A stretch of DNA of 64,000 bases from Caldinitratiruptor microaerophilus (GCF_025999835.1 NZ_AP025628.1:1302001-1366000); one strand, 5' to 3'. Numbered from the stretch's first letter, positions 9,703 through 18,252 are shown. The notes: generated by a model from the sequence alone, not told the origin. Numbers and translations: made by a program.

Positions 9703-10481
9703 TCCGCTCTCCTCCCCTCGTTCTTCCGGAACTTGACCGGGCCGTCGTGCCCCGTGCCGGGCGACGGCCGGCGCTGCGCCTCCGCCCAGCGGAGCCGCGC
9801 TTCGACCTCATCGAGGTGGGCGATGAGGGCCCGGCTCGCCGCCTGCCCGTCCCCCGCCTCGATCGCCGCCAGGATCCGGCCGTGCTCCTCGGCGATCTTC
9901 TCCGCCCGCCCGGGAGCGTCCAGCAGCACCTCGGTGGACCGGCTGAGCCCCTCGACGAAGAGGCTGGCGAGCGATCCCATGAGATGGGTGAAGACGGCAT
10001 TGCCGGCCGCCCGGGCGATCGCGTAGTGGAAGGCGAAGTCCTCCGCCACCGTGTGGCCGTCGAGGGCGAGCCGCTCCCGGAAGGCCGCGTGGGCCGCCCG
10101 GATCCGGTCCAGGTCCTCGGGCGTGCGGCGCTCCGCCGCCAGCCGGGCGGCCTCGGCCTCGAGCGCCCGCCGGGCCTCCAGCAGGTCGTACAGGGTGTAA
10201 CCATCGGGCAACAGCATGAGCTCGAGCGCCCGGCCCTTCGCGGCCGGCGTCCCCGGCCGGACGAAAGCGCCGGAGCCCGGCCGGATCTCGACCACGCCGG
10301 CCCGCTCCAGAACCGTGAGCGCCTGCCGCAAGACCGGCCGGCTCACCCCGAACGTGCCGGCCAGGTCCCGCTCCGACGGAAGGCGGTCGCCCGGCCGCAG
10401 TTCGCCGGACCGGACGGCCTCGAGCAGGCGCTCGACCACTTCTTCGTACGTCCGCACCCGCCGGATGGGGGAAAAGGCCAC
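9699..10481 (-). CDS. FadR/GntR-family transcriptional regulator
   Basis: DNA-binding regulator with an N-terminal GntR winged helix (GELRPGDRLPSERDLAGTFG followed by VSRPVLRQALTVLERAG, residues about 25-65) and a C-terminal FCD ligand-binding domain with conserved metal-binding-type residues (RAAHAAFRERL, FHYAIARAAGN). About 260 residues. I choose the GTG at 10481, 7 bases after GGGAGGAG, over an upstream in-frame start. First gene of the catabolic locus; probably an acid-responsive repressor of the downstream transporters and enzymes (inference from position). Confidence 0.9.
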   Translation of the reverse strand: MAFSPIRRVRTYEEVVERLLEAVRSGELRPGDRLPSERDLAGTFGVSRPVLRQALTVLERAGVVEIRPGSGAFVRPGTPAAKGRALELMLLPDGYTLYDLLEARRALEAEAARLAAERRTPEDLDRIRAAHAAFRERLALDGHTVAEDFAFHYAIARAAGNAVFTHLMGSLASLFVEGLSRSTEVLLDAPGRAEKIAEEHGRILAAIEAGDGQAASRALIAHLDEVEARLRWAEAQRRPSPGTGHDGPVKFRKNEGRRAE

Positions 10482-10579
10482 ACCCAGTCTCCTCCCGCCC
10501 TGCCGGTCCGTGCCGCCGCTTGTCCCACGCGGCAGGAGGAAGTCCACTTCGCCGTGGTGAAGTGGCTAATCCAGTGGGA

Positions 10580-10608
10580 GTAACACGAATTGTCATCGAT
10601 CGTGTAAA
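10580..10608 (-). promoter_or_regulatory. Candidate sigma-A promoter for the FadR catabolic operon
   Basis: Reading the minus strand, TTTACA (10603-10608) and TGTTAC (10580-10585) are separated by exactly 17 bases, about 100 bases before the regulator start. The spacer contains ATCGAT within an AT-rich stretch that could serve as operator. The 10482-10806 gap otherwise holds no gene; it is the divergent region between the regulator and the CapA-like gene. Confidence 0.35.
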
Positions 10609-10806
10609 TACAGGATTCGTCCCTTCTTCCACCGTCCCTCCCGAGTTCGAACAACCTCGTTAATAGAAACACGGAATCGGTGCGCGCCGTTTCATTCAAA
10701 ACCTCGATACTTCCCGGTTCGCCTCTGACGCACACGTCCGGTCGTCTCCCCGCGTCAGGCGAAACCGGGCCAGGAGAAGTCGGCGCGCACGCCGAACTTT
10801 CTGCAC

Positions 10807-12060
10807 ATGAACACGGTGGCAAACGCTCGTCGCGCCCGGTCCCGGATACCCGTACGCGCGCTGGTCCTCCTCCTGAGCGCGTCTGCCGCCTGGCTGGCTG
10901 CCGGCTGCGCGACCCGGACCGCCCCGGCGGACCGCCCTGCCCTCGCCGGCAGGGACCCGGGGCCAGCCGGAGCTGTGGCTTCAGGCAGCCCGGGCACGGC
11001 CGCCACCGATCGGCCTGCCGCGGCACCCGACACGGCGGCCGGCGCGGCGCCGCCCCTGCCCCCGCCGAGGCGGGAGGGCACCCTGGCGGTCGTGGGCGAC
11101 ATCATGCTCGCGCGCGGGGTGGCGACCGCCATCGCCCGCCACGGTATCGAGTACCCCTTTGCCGCCGTGGCCGGGCGGCTGCGGGCGGCCGACTACGCCT
11201 TCGCCAACCTCGAGTCTCCGCTCGGCGTGAAGGGAAAGCCGATCCCCGGGAAGGGCATCTGGTTCCGTGCCCGGCCGGAGACCGTGGCTGGGCTGCGCTT
11301 CGCGGGCATCGACGGCCTCACTCTGGCAAACAATCACATCCTCGACTACGACACGGAGAACTTCCTCGAGACCCTCGCCATCCTCCGTGAGAACGGCCTT
11401 GGCGTCGCCGGGGCCGGCGAGGACCTCGAGACCGCCCGCCGGCCACTGATCGCCGAGGCCGGCGGGGTTCGGGTGGCGTTCCTCGGCTACAGCCAGTTCG
11501 CGGACCTCTTCTGGGACTGGCACTACCGCCGTCCCTTCGCCGCGACCGACTCCCGCCCCGGCGTGGCGCCGATCCGCGAGGACACGCTGGCGCAGGACAT
11601 CGCCCGGGCCCGGGAGCAGGCGGACGTCGTCGCGGTCGCTTACCACTGGGGCGACGAGTACGTCAACTACCCGGGCGCGGAGCAGCGCCGGCTCGCGCAC
11701 AGGACGATCGACCTGGGCGCGGACCTCGTCCTCGGCTTCCACCCCCACGCCGTGCAGGGGGTCGAGCGGTACAGGAAGGGCCTGATTGCTTACAGCCTGG
11801 GCAACTTCGTCATGGACCAGAAACGGCCGGTGACCCGGGAGAGCATGATCCTCGAGATCCGGCTGACCCCGGAGGGGGTCGACGCCTACCAGGTGGTACC
11901 GGTGATGATCGAGGACGCGCAGCCCCGCATCCTCGACGGCGACGCCGCGCGGAACCTGCTGGAGAAGATCGAACGCATCTCGGCACCTCTCCGGGACGAC
12001 GGGGCCCCGGCCAAGTCCGGGGCCGGGGCCGGGTCTGGCCGTGTCACGGCGACCCGATGA
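10807..12060 (+). CDS. CapA-family metallophosphoesterase-like lipoprotein
   Basis: Homologue of PgsA/CapA of poly-gamma-glutamate synthesis, 417 residues. An N-terminal signal ends in the lipobox LAAGC, then a Pro/Ala-rich linker, then the CapA core: VVGDIMLARGV near residue 97, DYAFANLESPLG, LANNHILDYD, VVAVAYHWGDEYVNYP, GFHPHAVQGVE and SLGNFVMDQ, which hold the metal-binding Asp/Asn/His set. No pgsBC genes are nearby, so the role in polymer export is unproven; stand-alone CapA proteins are widespread. No good ribosome-binding site precedes the ATG, and its 3' end overlaps the convergent HEPN gene by 17 bases. Confidence 0.87.
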   Translation: MNTVANARRARSRIPVRALVLLLSASAAWLAAGCATRTAPADRPALAGRDPGPAGAVASGSPGTAATDRPAAAPDTAAGAAPPLPPPRREGTLAVVGDIMLARGVATAIARHGIEYPFAAVAGRLRAADYAFANLESPLGVKGKPIPGKGIWFRARPETVAGLRFAGIDGLTLANNHILDYDTENFLETLAILRENGLGVAGAGEDLETARRPLIAEAGGVRVAFLGYSQFADLFWDWHYRRPFAATDSRPGVAPIREDTLAQDIARAREQADVVAVAYHWGDEYVNYPGAEQRRLAHRTIDLGADLVLGFHPHAVQGVERYRKGLIAYSLGNFVMDQKRPVTRESMILEIRLTPEGVDAYQVVPVMIEDAQPRILDGDAARNLLEKIERISAPLRDDGAPAKSGAGAGSGRVTATR

Positions 12061-12457
12061 CCGCGCGGGCATGACTCACCACGAACGCGGCCTCGCGGAT
12101 GGCCTGCTGCGCGTCTTCCGGTCCGTACTCTGCCGTGGGGATGAAGTCGATGTCCCCGTAGAAGGCGAACTCGCGTTCCTTCCGCAGCCGCTTCGTGATG
12201 CGCGCGATCTCCTCCGCCTGGGCTCCCACCTGGGGCGGGAACCGGTCGCGGTATTCCACGATCAGCGGCCCGACGTCGTGCCACTTCGGCGGGTCGATCC
12301 CGATCGAGTGGAGCATGGCCTTGGTCGCCAGTTCGACCACTTCCTGCGCCTCCCGAACCACGTCGGAGTACGCGCCCTTCGATTCCAGGAGGGCCAGCAC
12401 GTCGAGCCGCACCGTCGCCTTTTCGAGGTACGCAACGGCTAGCGGGCTGGTGGCCAC
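12044..12457 (-). CDS. HEPN-domain protein (likely toxin of HEPN/MNT pair)
   Basis: A 137-residue all-helical HEPN protein; the segment REAQEVVELATKAMLHSIGI is the typical HEPN core. In HEPN/MNT modules the HEPN partner is usually an RNase or inert effector held in check by the nucleotidyltransferase. The RxxxxH RNase motif is not clearly present. GTG start at 12457 is chosen because GGAGGTGA lies 6 bases upstream, inside the end of the preceding MNT gene; the two genes overlap by 19 bases and are translationally coupled. Its 3' end overlaps capA. Confidence 0.82.
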   Translation of the reverse strand: MATSPLAVAYLEKATVRLDVLALLESKGAYSDVVREAQEVVELATKAMLHSIGIDPPKWHDVGPLIVEYRDRFPPQVGAQAEEIARITKRLRKEREFAFYGDIDFIPTAEYGPEDAQQAIREAAFVVSHARAVIGSP

Positions 12458-12948
12458 AGGTCGATCACCTCCCCTGGCTCCAGGTCCGGCTTCAGCACCC
12501 AGTACCACCGGCTCCCCTGCCGGACCCGGCGGGCTCCGAGTTTCTCCAGACGCTCCTTGAGCGTATTCAGCACGGACTCGAAGAACCGGCCCTCATCATG
12601 GAGGAGGATGGCCTCCTCGACCATGTCCAGGTAGAGGTGGCTGCCCGCCTGCGCCTCGGCCACTGTCTTGAACACGGGCGAAAGGCTCGTATGGATCCCC
12701 GCACCTTCGAGCCGCTCCAGGTCTCGGGCCAGGGCCTGCTCGACGCAGGCGAACCCGGCCATCCGCCTGACCCGCCCCTCAGGGAGCTCGCGGCAGATCA
12801 GCAGCAGGTCGATGTCGGAGTCCGGCCCGGGTGTTCCCCGGGCGACGGAACCGAACACGGCCAGGGTGACCAGGTTCTGCCCGTAACACGCCAGCGCGGC
12901 CTCCCGAAGGCGCGGCAGCAGCCCCGCAAAGGCTTCGCGCAGGCGCAC
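12439..12948 (-). CDS. MNT-type nucleotidyltransferase (likely antitoxin)
   Basis: Minimal nucleotidyltransferase of the HEPN/MNT system, about 169 residues. The pol-beta active-site motif GSVARG followed by DSDIDLLLIC is clear near residues 33-50. A C-terminal extension ends in WYWVLKPDLEPGEVIDLW. Start is ambiguous: GTG at 12957, ATG at 12954 and GTG at 12948 are in frame; the last sits 8 bases after GGGAG and is preferred. MNT partners inactivate HEPN toxins by adenylylation in studied examples (family knowledge). Confidence 0.82.
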   Translation of the reverse strand: MRLREAFAGLLPRLREAALACYGQNLVTLAVFGSVARGTPGPDSDIDLLLICRELPEGRVRRMAGFACVEQALARDLERLEGAGIHTSLSPVFKTVAEAQAGSHLYLDMVEEAILLHDEGRFFESVLNTLKERLEKLGARRVRQGSRWYWVLKPDLEPGEVIDLWPPAR

Positions 12949-13028
12949 GGGCATCACTCCCTTTCCAGCCCATTATGCCTGAGTTTTCCGTACCGGTCAA
13001 GGACTGGCAACCAGACAACCAGACGGAC

Positions 13029-13056
13029 GAAGGAGGGGCCTGCCGGCCCCTCCTTC
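13029..13056 (-). terminator. Perfect 12-bp hairpin after SLH gene
   Basis: GAAGGAGGGGCC and its exact reverse complement flank a 4-base TGCC loop between the SLH gene end (13088) and the MNT gene start. There is no strong U-run, so this is a terminator-like structure rather than a textbook intrinsic terminator; it would serve the minus-strand SLH transcript. Confidence 0.55.
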
Positions 13057-13087
13057 CTGCCTCGCGCCACGGGACGGGGATCCGGGG

Positions 13088-14773
13088 CTAGGCCTCCTCG
13101 TTCCCTCGGCCCTTGCCGCCCTTCGGCCCCTCCACCTTGATCTTCGTCAGCACGCCGCCGCGGCCTTCCGCCTCGACCCGGTCGCCAACCTTCAGGTCCT
13201 CCCAGGTGGCGCTGCGGACCCCCTTGATCTCGATCCGGGCGCCGGCGGCGATTTCGTACGTCTCTTCGCCGTCCTCCGTCTCGATCGTCACCAGCGCGCC
13301 CTTGTCGCCGTCTGGCGGCTCGATGGCCGTGATGACGCCCTTGACCCCGATCTCTTGCTCTTTCTCACCTTCCCCGCGATCCTCGACCTTGACCTTCGTC
13401 AGGACGTCGCCAGCACCCTCGGCCTGGACCCGGTCACCCACGCGGAGGTCCTCCCACGTGGGGTCCTTGACCCCCTCGATCTCGATCCGGGCCGTCTCGG
13501 CGATCTCGTAGGTCGCCTCACCGTCGTCCGCCTCGATCGTTACCTGCGGGCCCTTGTCGCCGCCCGGCGGGACGATCGCCGTGACCACGCCCTCGACCTC
13601 GATCTTTTCCGCTTCCTCGCGATCCTCGACCTCGATCTTCGTCAGGACGTCGCCAGCACCCTCGGCCTGGACCCGGTCACCCACGCGGAGGTCCTCCCAC
13701 GTGGGGTCCTTGACCCCCTCGATCTCGATCCGGGCCGTCTCGGCGATCTCGTAGGTCGCCTCACCGTCGTCCGCCTCGATCGTCACCTGCGGGCCCTTGT
13801 CGCCGCCCGGCGGGACGATCGCCGTGATCACGCCCTTGACCTCGACCCCGGCCTCTTCCTTCTGCGGCGCGCGGGCGACCACCAGGAGCGCGTTGCCGTC
13901 CTCGTCCAGGTCCACCTCCACCCACAGGCCGGACTCGAGCTGGTCCACGGAGGCCACCTTGCCGCCGATGAAGACCCGGGTCGCGGACGTGACCGGCACC
14001 GAGTACACATCGCCGGAGACCGTCTGGATCTCCAGCTCCGTGCCCGCGCTCAGGAGCGTCCCCTGGATCTCCTCCTGGTCCTCACCGGGGGCGGGCATCT
14101 GCTGGTCCGTGCGGTCGAGCAGGGCGGCCATCTCGGCCCGGGTCACCGGCTTGTGCGGCTTGAAGGTGCCGTCGGGGTACCCGGCGACGATCCCCTTCTC
14201 CGCTGCCACCGCGATGTACCCCACCGCGCCCGCCGGGATCGCCGCCGCGTCCTTGAAGGGCAGGGGCTCGTTCATCCGGGACAGAGCCTCCTGCTGCAGC
14301 CCGAGCGCGCGGACCAGCAGGGTGGCGATCCAGAGCCGGGACGCCTCCCTGTCCGGTTGCAGCTGGTCCTCCGTCGAGTCGAAGAGACCCTTCTCCAGAG
14401 CCACGGCCACGTACCCGACAGCCCACGGGTATTCGCGGTAGACCTTCTCCGCGTCACGGAAGTTCAGCTGCACGCCCGTGCGGCTCCGGGCCTCCTCTTC
14501 CAACCCCATGAGCCGGACCGCGGTGACGACCGCTTCGATCCGCCGGATCGGGGCGTTGGGGCGGAACGTCCCGTCCTCGTAGCCCCGGAAGATCGCCTTC
14601 ACCTGCATGCGGGTGATGTACTGCAGGGCCCACTGGGCGCTCTCCACGTCGTTGAACTCCAGGACGACCCGCACCTTGCCCTTGCCCGGGGCGGCCTTGG
14701 GCGCCGCGCTGGCCGACGGCCCCGCGGCCAGGGCGATGACTGCCGCCAGCAGCCACGCCGTCCACCGTTTCAT
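13088..14773 (-). CDS. Secreted S-layer-homology protein with three tandem DUF5666-like repeats
   Basis: 561-residue exported protein. Signal peptide (residues 1-24, ending SASAAP), then S-layer-homology modules (FRGYEDGTFRPNAPI, PWAVGYVAVALEKGL, AGYPDGTFKPHKPVTRAEM), which in Firmicutes bind pyruvylated secondary cell-wall polymer. A middle region (SGDVYSVPVTSATRVFI, LWVEVDLDEDGNALLVV) is followed by three tandem copies of an about 81-residue domain with V-x-G-V-I-T-A-I start and WEDLRVGDRVQAEG signature, resembling DUF5666 beta domains. The first two of these are nearly identical in protein and DNA. ATG at 14773 with GGGAGG 9 bases upstream. Likely a cell-surface component; ligand unknown. 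Confidence 0.88.
   Translation of the reverse strand: MKRWTAWLLAAVIALAAGPSASAAPKAAPGKGKVRVVLEFNDVESAQWALQYITRMQVKAIFRGYEDGTFRPNAPIRRIEAVVTAVRLMGLEEEARSRTGVQLNFRDAEKVYREYPWAVGYVAVALEKGLFDSTEDQLQPDREASRLWIATLLVRALGLQQEALSRMNEPLPFKDAAAIPAGAVGYIAVAAEKGIVAGYPDGTFKPHKPVTRAEMAALLDRTDQQMPAPGEDQEEIQGTLLSAGTELEIQTVSGDVYSVPVTSATRVFIGGKVASVDQLESGLWVEVDLDEDGNALLVVARAPQKEEAGVEVKGVITAIVPPGGDKGPQVTIEADDGEATYEIAETARIEIEGVKDPTWEDLRVGDRVQAEGAGDVLTKIEVEDREEAEKIEVEGVVTAIVPPGGDKGPQVTIEADDGEATYEIAETARIEIEGVKDPTWEDLRVGDRVQAEGAGDVLTKVKVEDRGEGEKEQEIGVKGVITAIEPPDGDKGALVTIETEDGEETYEIAAGARIEIKGVRSATWEDLKVGDRVEAEGRGGVLTKIKVEGPKGGKGRGNEEA
13396..13828. repeat. Two near-identical 243-bp-period repeat units inside SLH gene
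   Basis: The blocks about 13396-13585 and 13639-13828 read almost base-for-base the same at an offset of 243 bases (81 codons), with single-base differences such as gatcgtTacc versus gatcgtCacc. They encode two of the three C-terminal domains. The near-identity at synonymous positions indicates recent duplication or gene conversion; the third unit (13100-13340) is more diverged. Confidence 0.85.
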
Positions 14774-14983
14774 GCCATGTCCCTCCCTGCGTTCAGACTT
14801 CACTGCCCCCAACCGTCCCCTCACTCCATGTTTTCGTCTTGAACGGATGGGTTTCTGGGGGTCGGCGTCCGCCTCCGGCAGGACCGCCCCGTGCGGGCGG
14901 CGAAGCGTGATCCGCAACCGGGGTCGAGCGCACGGCCGCCGCGTGAGGCCGGCGCCCAGGATGGACGGAGGAGTGACACCACC

Positions 14984-15727
14984 GTGACCGACAGGAAGAC
15001 CGCGATCGTGACCGGCGGCGCCCGGGGCATCGGGCTGGCGATCGCCAGGAGACTGGCCCGCGACGGCCTCCGCGTGGCCATCGCCGACCTGGACCTGGAG
15101 AAGGCCGAGCGCGAGGCTGCCGCCATCCGGTCGGAGGGCGGCGAGGCCATGGCCATCCGGGCGGACGTCACCGACCCGGCCGGCGTCGAGGCCATGGTCC
15201 GGGCGGTGGTCGATCGCTGGGGCCACCTGGACGTGCTCGTCAACAACGCCGGGATCGCCGGCCGCACGGCGCCCATCCAGGACCTGGACGTGGAGGACTG
15301 GCAGCGGGTGATCGACGTCGACCTGACCGGCGTCTTCCTCTGTTGCCGGGCGGCAGTGCGGGCGATGCTCCCCCGCGGCAGCGGGCGGATCATCAACATC
15401 GCGTCCATCGCCGGAAAGGAGGGCAACCCGACCCTGGTGCCCTACTCGGCGGCGAAGGCCGGGGTGATCGGCCTCACGAAGGCCCTGGGGAAGGAGCTCG
15501 CTCAGTCGGGCATCCTGGTCAACGCGGTCGCCCCGGCGGTGATCGAGACGGAGATCCTGCAGCAGATCGCCCCGGAAACCGTGCAGTACATGCTCAGCAA
15601 GATCCCCATGGGCCGGGCCGGGAAGCCCGAGGAAGTCGCCGAGCTCGTCTCCTGGCTCGCCTCCCCGGCCTGCTCGTTCTCCACGGGCGCCGTCTTCGAC
15701 CTGAGCGGCGGCCGGGCGACGTACTGA
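14984..15727 (+). CDS. SDR-family oxidoreductase, FabG-like
   Basis: Classical short-chain dehydrogenase of 247 residues. It shows the Rossmann motif TGGARGIG (residues about 10-17), NNAG near residue 87, the catalytic serine in NIASIAG and YSAAKAG with Tyr/Lys, plus a Gly-rich SDR C-terminus. GTG start 14984 is 7 bases after GGAGGAGTGA. Its stop overlaps the next gene as TGATG. The substrate cannot be told; FabG-like 3-oxoacyl reductases and sugar dehydrogenases share this pattern. Unusual in being translationally coupled to a secreted peptidase. Confidence 0.88.
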   Translation: MTDRKTAIVTGGARGIGLAIARRLARDGLRVAIADLDLEKAEREAAAIRSEGGEAMAIRADVTDPAGVEAMVRAVVDRWGHLDVLVNNAGIAGRTAPIQDLDVEDWQRVIDVDLTGVFLCCRAAVRAMLPRGSGRIINIASIAGKEGNPTLVPYSAAKAGVIGLTKALGKELAQSGILVNAVAPAVIETEILQQIAPETVQYMLSKIPMGRAGKPEEVAELVSWLASPACSFSTGAVFDLSGGRATY

Positions 15728-17304
15728 TGCCGAGGCGTGGCCTGAAGGCTCTCGTGGCTGCCGCCGCGTTGGCGGCGGTCGTGGCCGGGCTGGCCTCCCG
15801 GGCGGCTGCGGCGCCGGCTGCGGCGTACCGGGGGTTCCCGGTCGCCCGGCTGGTCGTCGACGGGCTGGCCATCGAGAACGGCGTGCCGCCGCTCCGGCTG
15901 GGCGGCCAGACGTTCGCCCCGCTGCAGGCGATCGCGGAGGCGGCAGGTGTCCGGCTGGAGTGGGATCCGGTGCAGGCCCGGATCCACGTCGACGGGCAGC
16001 CGGCTGCGACAGCGATCCCGACCGTCACCGTGGACGGGACCGTTCTCGTCCCCGTCCGTCCGGTGGCCGAGGCCATCGGAGGTACGGTCCGCTGGGACCC
16101 GGAGACGGAGACGGCCTTCGTCTACGGCCCGGGGCGCGACCCCACCTCGGCGGCGGTGGTCCATCGCGGTGGAGGCGTTCCCCTGGCGCTCGCGCGGGCG
16201 CTCGCCGGCGACCTGGACAGGATGTGGGCCCGGGTGGCCGGGGAACTCGGTCACTCGCCGGCCGGCAGGACGCCGGAGGTGTGGCTCTTCGAGGACCGCG
16301 AGGAGTGGTACCGCCACCTGGTGGCAGAAGGCGTGCCGGAGGCCAGCGCGCGCCGGGTCAGCGAGCACGCGGAGGGCACCGCGAGCGGGGGGGACCACGT
16401 CCACGTGGTCGTTTCCGCCGACGAACCCTTCGAAGCCGAGGTCCGCGTCGCCCTGCTCCACGAGCTGGGCCACGTCGCCCTCGATCGCCGGAACCTGAGC
16501 GGGCGGCTGCCGCAGTGGGTGCACGAGGGCCTGGTGGAGACGGTCGCCCGCCGCCTGGAGGGACACCTGCCCACCACGCCGCAGGGTAACCGCTGGCGGG
16601 GCGCGCTCCGCAAGCAGGTCCTCGACGACTGGCTCGAAGGCCGCCGGGCCGGCCTCATCGCCGACCCGGACGAGTTCTTCGATCGCTTCGCCGAGTTCCC
16701 GGCCCACGCAGAGGCAGCGCTGGCGGTCGACCGGCTCGAGCGCGACCGGGGAGCCGAAGCCCTCGCCCGGTACGTCGACGCCGTCGCAGCGGGCGGCGAA
16801 CCCCATGCCCTGTTCGAGGAGATCTTCGGCGTCTCAATGGAAGCGTTCGAGTCGGAGTTCCAGTCCGCACTGCGGGAGGGGGCCCTGCGGCGCCCGGCGC
16901 TGCGCGCGGTCTTCGAGGTACCGGCCGGCACCCGGGCGTGCCTGACCGCCTACGGTCCGGGACGGAGCCGGAGCGACGTGTGGACCCTGGACACCGCCGG
17001 GCAGGTGACCGTCACCGTCGGGCCGGACGGTACCGCATCGGTCAGCGCCCCCCGACGGCGCCGGTACTACGGCCGGCTGGACGAGCCGCCCGGCGGCGAT
17101 GAGGCGGTCGTCTTCGTCACCTGGGACCAGCCCGCCGAACTGGGTGGCCGGCGCCTCAAGGCGGTCGGTATCGCCTTCCAACGCGCCGGCGGCGAGTGGG
17201 CCTGGACCGCTACCAGCCTGTACTGGACGGACGGCCAGCCCGAACTGTGGTTGGACCCTCAGACGCCGGCGGGGCTCCGCCTCGTCGAGGTCAGCTCCCG
17301 GTGA
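15727..17304 (+). CDS. Secreted HELGH metallopeptidase with copper-amine-oxidase-N-type domain
   Basis: 525-residue exported protein. A signal peptide (to about residue 28, ASRAAAAP) leads into a copper-amine-oxidase N-terminal-like domain (residues about 35-135: LRLGGQTFAPLQAIAEAAGV, VTVDGTVLVPVRPVAEAIGG), a cell-surface module common in Firmicutes. The middle is a gluzincin-like domain with zinc motif HELGH at residues 245-249 and a downstream glutamate in WVHEGLVETVA. The C-terminal part (from about 395) is a beta-rich stretch of no known family to me. Likely an extracellular or wall-associated peptidase; activity is inferred from the motif. Confidence 0.8.
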   Translation: MPRRGLKALVAAAALAAVVAGLASRAAAAPAAAYRGFPVARLVVDGLAIENGVPPLRLGGQTFAPLQAIAEAAGVRLEWDPVQARIHVDGQPAATAIPTVTVDGTVLVPVRPVAEAIGGTVRWDPETETAFVYGPGRDPTSAAVVHRGGGVPLALARALAGDLDRMWARVAGELGHSPAGRTPEVWLFEDREEWYRHLVAEGVPEASARRVSEHAEGTASGGDHVHVVVSADEPFEAEVRVALLHELGHVALDRRNLSGRLPQWVHEGLVETVARRLEGHLPTTPQGNRWRGALRKQVLDDWLEGRRAGLIADPDEFFDRFAEFPAHAEAALAVDRLERDRGAEALARYVDAVAAGGEPHALFEEIFGVSMEAFESEFQSALREGALRRPALRAVFEVPAGTRACLTAYGPGRSRSDVWTLDTAGQVTVTVGPDGTASVSAPRRRRYYGRLDEPPGGDEAVVFVTWDQPAELGGRRLKAVGIAFQRAGGEWAWTATSLYWTDGQPELWLDPQTPAGLRLVEVSSR

Positions 17305-18115
17305 CGAAGTGCCGGTAGAGGGCCGCGGAGACGTCCGCGAGGAGCAGCGACGCCTCGTTGTCCGGATGGAAGCGCAGGTCGCGGCAACCCCGGGTCATCA
17401 GGGCGAGCACGTACCGCCGGCCGCGCGCCTCGACGAGGCCCACGTCGTTGCGGGTGCCCCGGATCGCCCCGCTCTTGGAGGCGACCCGCACGGCCGGCTC
17501 CCTGCCCGGTTCGACGAACCCGTCGTAATCCGGCAGGCGGCGCGTGATTTGCTCCGTGTACTGCTGCCGGCCCAGGATGTCCAGCATCTCGCCGCAGGCG
17601 GCGGGCGTCAGGACGGCCCGGGCGGCGATGAGCCGCATGAGACGGCCGAGGTCGGCCGGGGTGGACCGGTTCGGCGGCGCTCCCTCCGGCGCCCGGAAGA
17701 GCTTGTGATCGAGGTGCGTCCCCCGCAGCCCGAGTTCCCGCATCGAGTCGTTGACGGCCTCACGGCCCACCCGGTCGATGAGCAGGTTGGTCGCCGTGTT
17801 GTCGCTGACGGTGATCATCAGCGTGGCCAGGTCCTTCACGGTGAGCGCCAGGCCGGGCGTGAGGTCCTTGAGCACCCCGGAGCCGGGGACGATGTCCTCG
17901 GCCCGGAGCACGAGGCGCTCGGCAAGGTCCAGACGCCCCTCGCCGGCCTGCTTGTAGACTTCGTACAGGATGGGGAGCTTGATCGTCGAGGCGGCCGGGA
18001 ACGTCTCCTCGGCGTTCCACTCCACCGTCTCGCCGGTGTCGAGGGACTGCGCCCAGACGCCCAGGGTGCCGCTGAAGCGCTCCGCCAGTGCGCGGATGTC
18101 GTCCGTGATCGCCAA
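17291..18115 (-). CDS. Class-A-beta-lactamase-like serine hydrolase
   Basis: Penicillin-binding/beta-lactamase fold protein of about 274 residues. The SxxK motif is ASTIKLP (near residue 48), SDN is in ITVSDNTATN, and the third motif is KSG in ASKSGAIRG rather than KTG. The class-A ExxLN motif (Glu166) is not evident, so a carboxypeptidase or esterase is as likely as a beta-lactamase. I use the TTG at 18115 (GGAGG 12 bases upstream); an ATG at 18191 is possible. Neither gives a signal peptide, which is odd for this family. Its end overlaps the convergent peptidase gene by 14 bases. Confidence 0.78.
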   Translation of the reverse strand: MAITDDIRALAERFSGTLGVWAQSLDTGETVEWNAEETFPAASTIKLPILYEVYKQAGEGRLDLAERLVLRAEDIVPGSGVLKDLTPGLALTVKDLATLMITVSDNTATNLLIDRVGREAVNDSMRELGLRGTHLDHKLFRAPEGAPPNRSTPADLGRLMRLIAARAVLTPAACGEMLDILGRQQYTEQITRRLPDYDGFVEPGREPAVRVASKSGAIRGTRNDVGLVEARGRRYVLALMTRGCRDLRFHPDNEASLLLADVSAALYRHFVTGS

Positions 18116-18252
18116 CCGAGGGGGAAGCCTCCTTCCGTATGGCCGGCCGAGCCCTGTACCCGACGGAACCCTCCCGGCCAGCCCTCTCATCCCGAGGATT
18201 TGACACGGCCGCCGCTCTTCCTGGCCGCTGCCCGCGCCCCTTGTGCATCCCC

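Noticed and set aside
13380-13830. Repeats considered as a CRISPR array
   Set aside because: Units are 243 bp and in coding frame with no short repeat/spacer pattern; they encode duplicated protein domains. No CRISPR array seen anywhere in the window.
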